The notes under the pieces: generated by a model
Database searches by the model: none
Told to the model about the DNA's origin: nothing
What the model saw: the letters and a program-made list of their open reading frames with translations, nothing else
Position numbers and translations under genes: made by a program
Source of the DNA: Stenotrophomonas maltophilia D457
GTDB lineage: Bacteria; Pseudomonadota; Gammaproteobacteria; Xanthomonadales; Xanthomonadaceae
NCBI RefSeq assembly: GCF_000284595.1
Contig: NC_017671.1
Location: 2,451,001 to 2,515,000 of the forward strand
DNA: 64,000 nt
Reading direction: 5' to 3'
In this document: piece after piece, positions 63,279-64,000 of the stretch
How positions within the stretch are numbered: the stretch's first letter is position 1
Layout of the letters: each line of letters starts with the position of its first letter

Positions 63279-64000
63279 TCATGCCGCTGACGTCCATTGG
63301 CGGGCTTGGGTGGCACTGGCCGTGGCGGGCGCGGGCGAAGTCGCGTACACGCGCCCCTCGAACAAGCGGCGTGCGGTGCGGACCACGCTGGCAATCACCG
63401 GCGAATCGCCCGAGCTGCGACTGAGGCCCACCTCCAGGGCCCCACTCGGATGTTCGAGGGTAATGCTGCCGGGAACGGACCGGCATCCGACCAAAGTGTG
63501 GGCCAGCGTGCCCGGCGTGACGGCGGCGGTGGCCAGGCCGACCGCACCGGTGATGGCCAGTGCGGTGTGGCATTGGTGCGGCATGAAATAGCGCACCTGC
63601 AGATCGCCGCCCTGTTGCGGCGCCGACAGCAGCACCGGCTTGGGAATGACCTTGTTGCCGGCGTCGGCGATGCCCATGCGGGCGCCCGCTTCGATGCGCA
63701 GCGCTTCCAGCCGGCGCATGAACGCCGCGTCCGCGTTCAGTTCGGCGGGCGAGGCATCACCGCGCACGCCCAGGTCTTCGGCACGCACCAGCATCATCGG
63801 CATGGCGCAGTCCACCAGGCTGGCCGGCACGCCATTGATGGTTTCCTGCGCATGCCCGCTGGGCAGCAGCTTGCCGGTGCGGGCGCCTGCCGCATCAAGG
63901 AAGGACAGCCTGACCGGCGCGGCTGAGCCCGGCGCGCCGGCAATGCGCGTATCACCGCGGTAGGCCACAGTGCCGCCCGGCGTTTCCACCGTGGCGATGA
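63279..64000 (-). CDS. PrpF / 4-oxalomesaconate tautomerase-like isomerase (3' part)
   Basis: The frame is open to the window end, so about 240 C-terminal residues are seen. Motifs VETPGGTVAYRGDTRIAG, GKLLPSGHAQETINGVPASLVDCAMPMMLVRAEDLG and NKVIPKPVLLSAP fit the PrpF family, a diaminopimelate-epimerase-like fold. Close relatives are GalD (4-oxalomesaconate tautomerase, protocatechuate/gallate pathway) and PrpF (2-methylaconitate isomerase). The importer lies 72 bases downstream on the same strand, suggesting joint transcription. Confidence 0.82.
   Translation of the reverse strand, partial: IATVETPGGTVAYRGDTRIAGAPGSAAPVRLSFLDAAGARTGKLLPSGHAQETINGVPASLVDCAMPMMLVRAEDLGVRGDASPAELNADAAFMRRLEALRIEAGARMGIADAGNKVIPKPVLLSAPQQGGDLQVRYFMPHQCHTALAITGAVGLATAAVTPGTLAHTLVGCRSVPGSITLEHPSGALEVGLSRSSGDSPVIASVVRTARRLFEGRVYATSPAPATASATQARQWTSAA

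Overview
The window is a 64 kb, uniformly GC-rich stretch of a gamma-proteobacterial chromosome. Its gene content points to the Xanthomonadaceae (Lysobacteraceae), most likely Stenotrophomonas or a close relative: a FruR-FruB(EIIA-HPr-EI)-FruK-FruA fructose system, a very large Xanthomonas/Caulobacter-type TonB-dependent receptor, a xylan-utilisation locus with 'xyl-box' operators, and a SapC/cupin/tryptophan-halogenase-like trio beside the receptor. The genus is an inference; no rRNA, tRNA, CRISPR array, insertion sequence or prophage was seen.

Region 1 (1-20.7 kb) is a stress and repair island. It holds the end of a low-affinity iron permease, an FAD/Rieske oxidoreductase, DNA ligase D, a DUF3606 protein, two DUF892 ferritin-like proteins, a manganese catalase, a KGG-repeat stress protein, an Nei-like DNA glycosylase and a DUF72 protein. 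Interleaved are four BLUF blue-light receptors within 10.4 kb and a stand-alone receiver-domain protein. One BLUF gene is fused by overlaps into an operon with DUF72 and the glycosylase, which links light sensing to DNA repair. A minus-strand block follows: zinc alcohol dehydrogenase, membrane protein, then a tightly coupled acyl-CoA dehydrogenase / PIG-L deacetylase / NodS-like methyltransferase / GT2 operon of unknown product. Smaller genes close the region (DUF6766, an isochorismatase-fold hydrolase, a zinc-ribbon-like protein, a Rap1a/Tai-like protein).

Region 2 (20.7-28.4 kb) is the fructose phosphotransferase operon fruB-fruK-fruA-oprB, with a divergent LacI-type repressor and two matching palindromic operators in the shared intergenic region.

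Region 3 (28.4-55.6 kb) is a xylan/glucuronoxylan utilisation locus. It has a seven-gene minus-strand operon (GH67 alpha-glucuronidase, esterase, GH43, GH3, GPH sugar symporter, GH43, aldose epimerase), a divergent LacI-family regulator, a xylB-xylA-sugar porter-GH3 lipoprotein operon, and a TonB receptor-SapC-cupin-halogenase-like operon. Near-identical 14-bp palindromes (xyl-boxes) precede xylB and the TonB receptor. The inferred flow is outer-membrane uptake of decorated xylo-oligosaccharides, periplasmic trimming, inner-membrane transport, then xylose isomerase and xylulokinase.

Region 4 (55.9-64 kb) holds a penicillin-binding-type serine hydrolase behind a BlaI/MecI-like palindrome, an ArsB-type anion transporter, an OprO/OprP-type porin, a NitT/TauT-type ABC importer, and the truncated end of a PrpF/4-oxalomesaconate-tautomerase-like isomerase.
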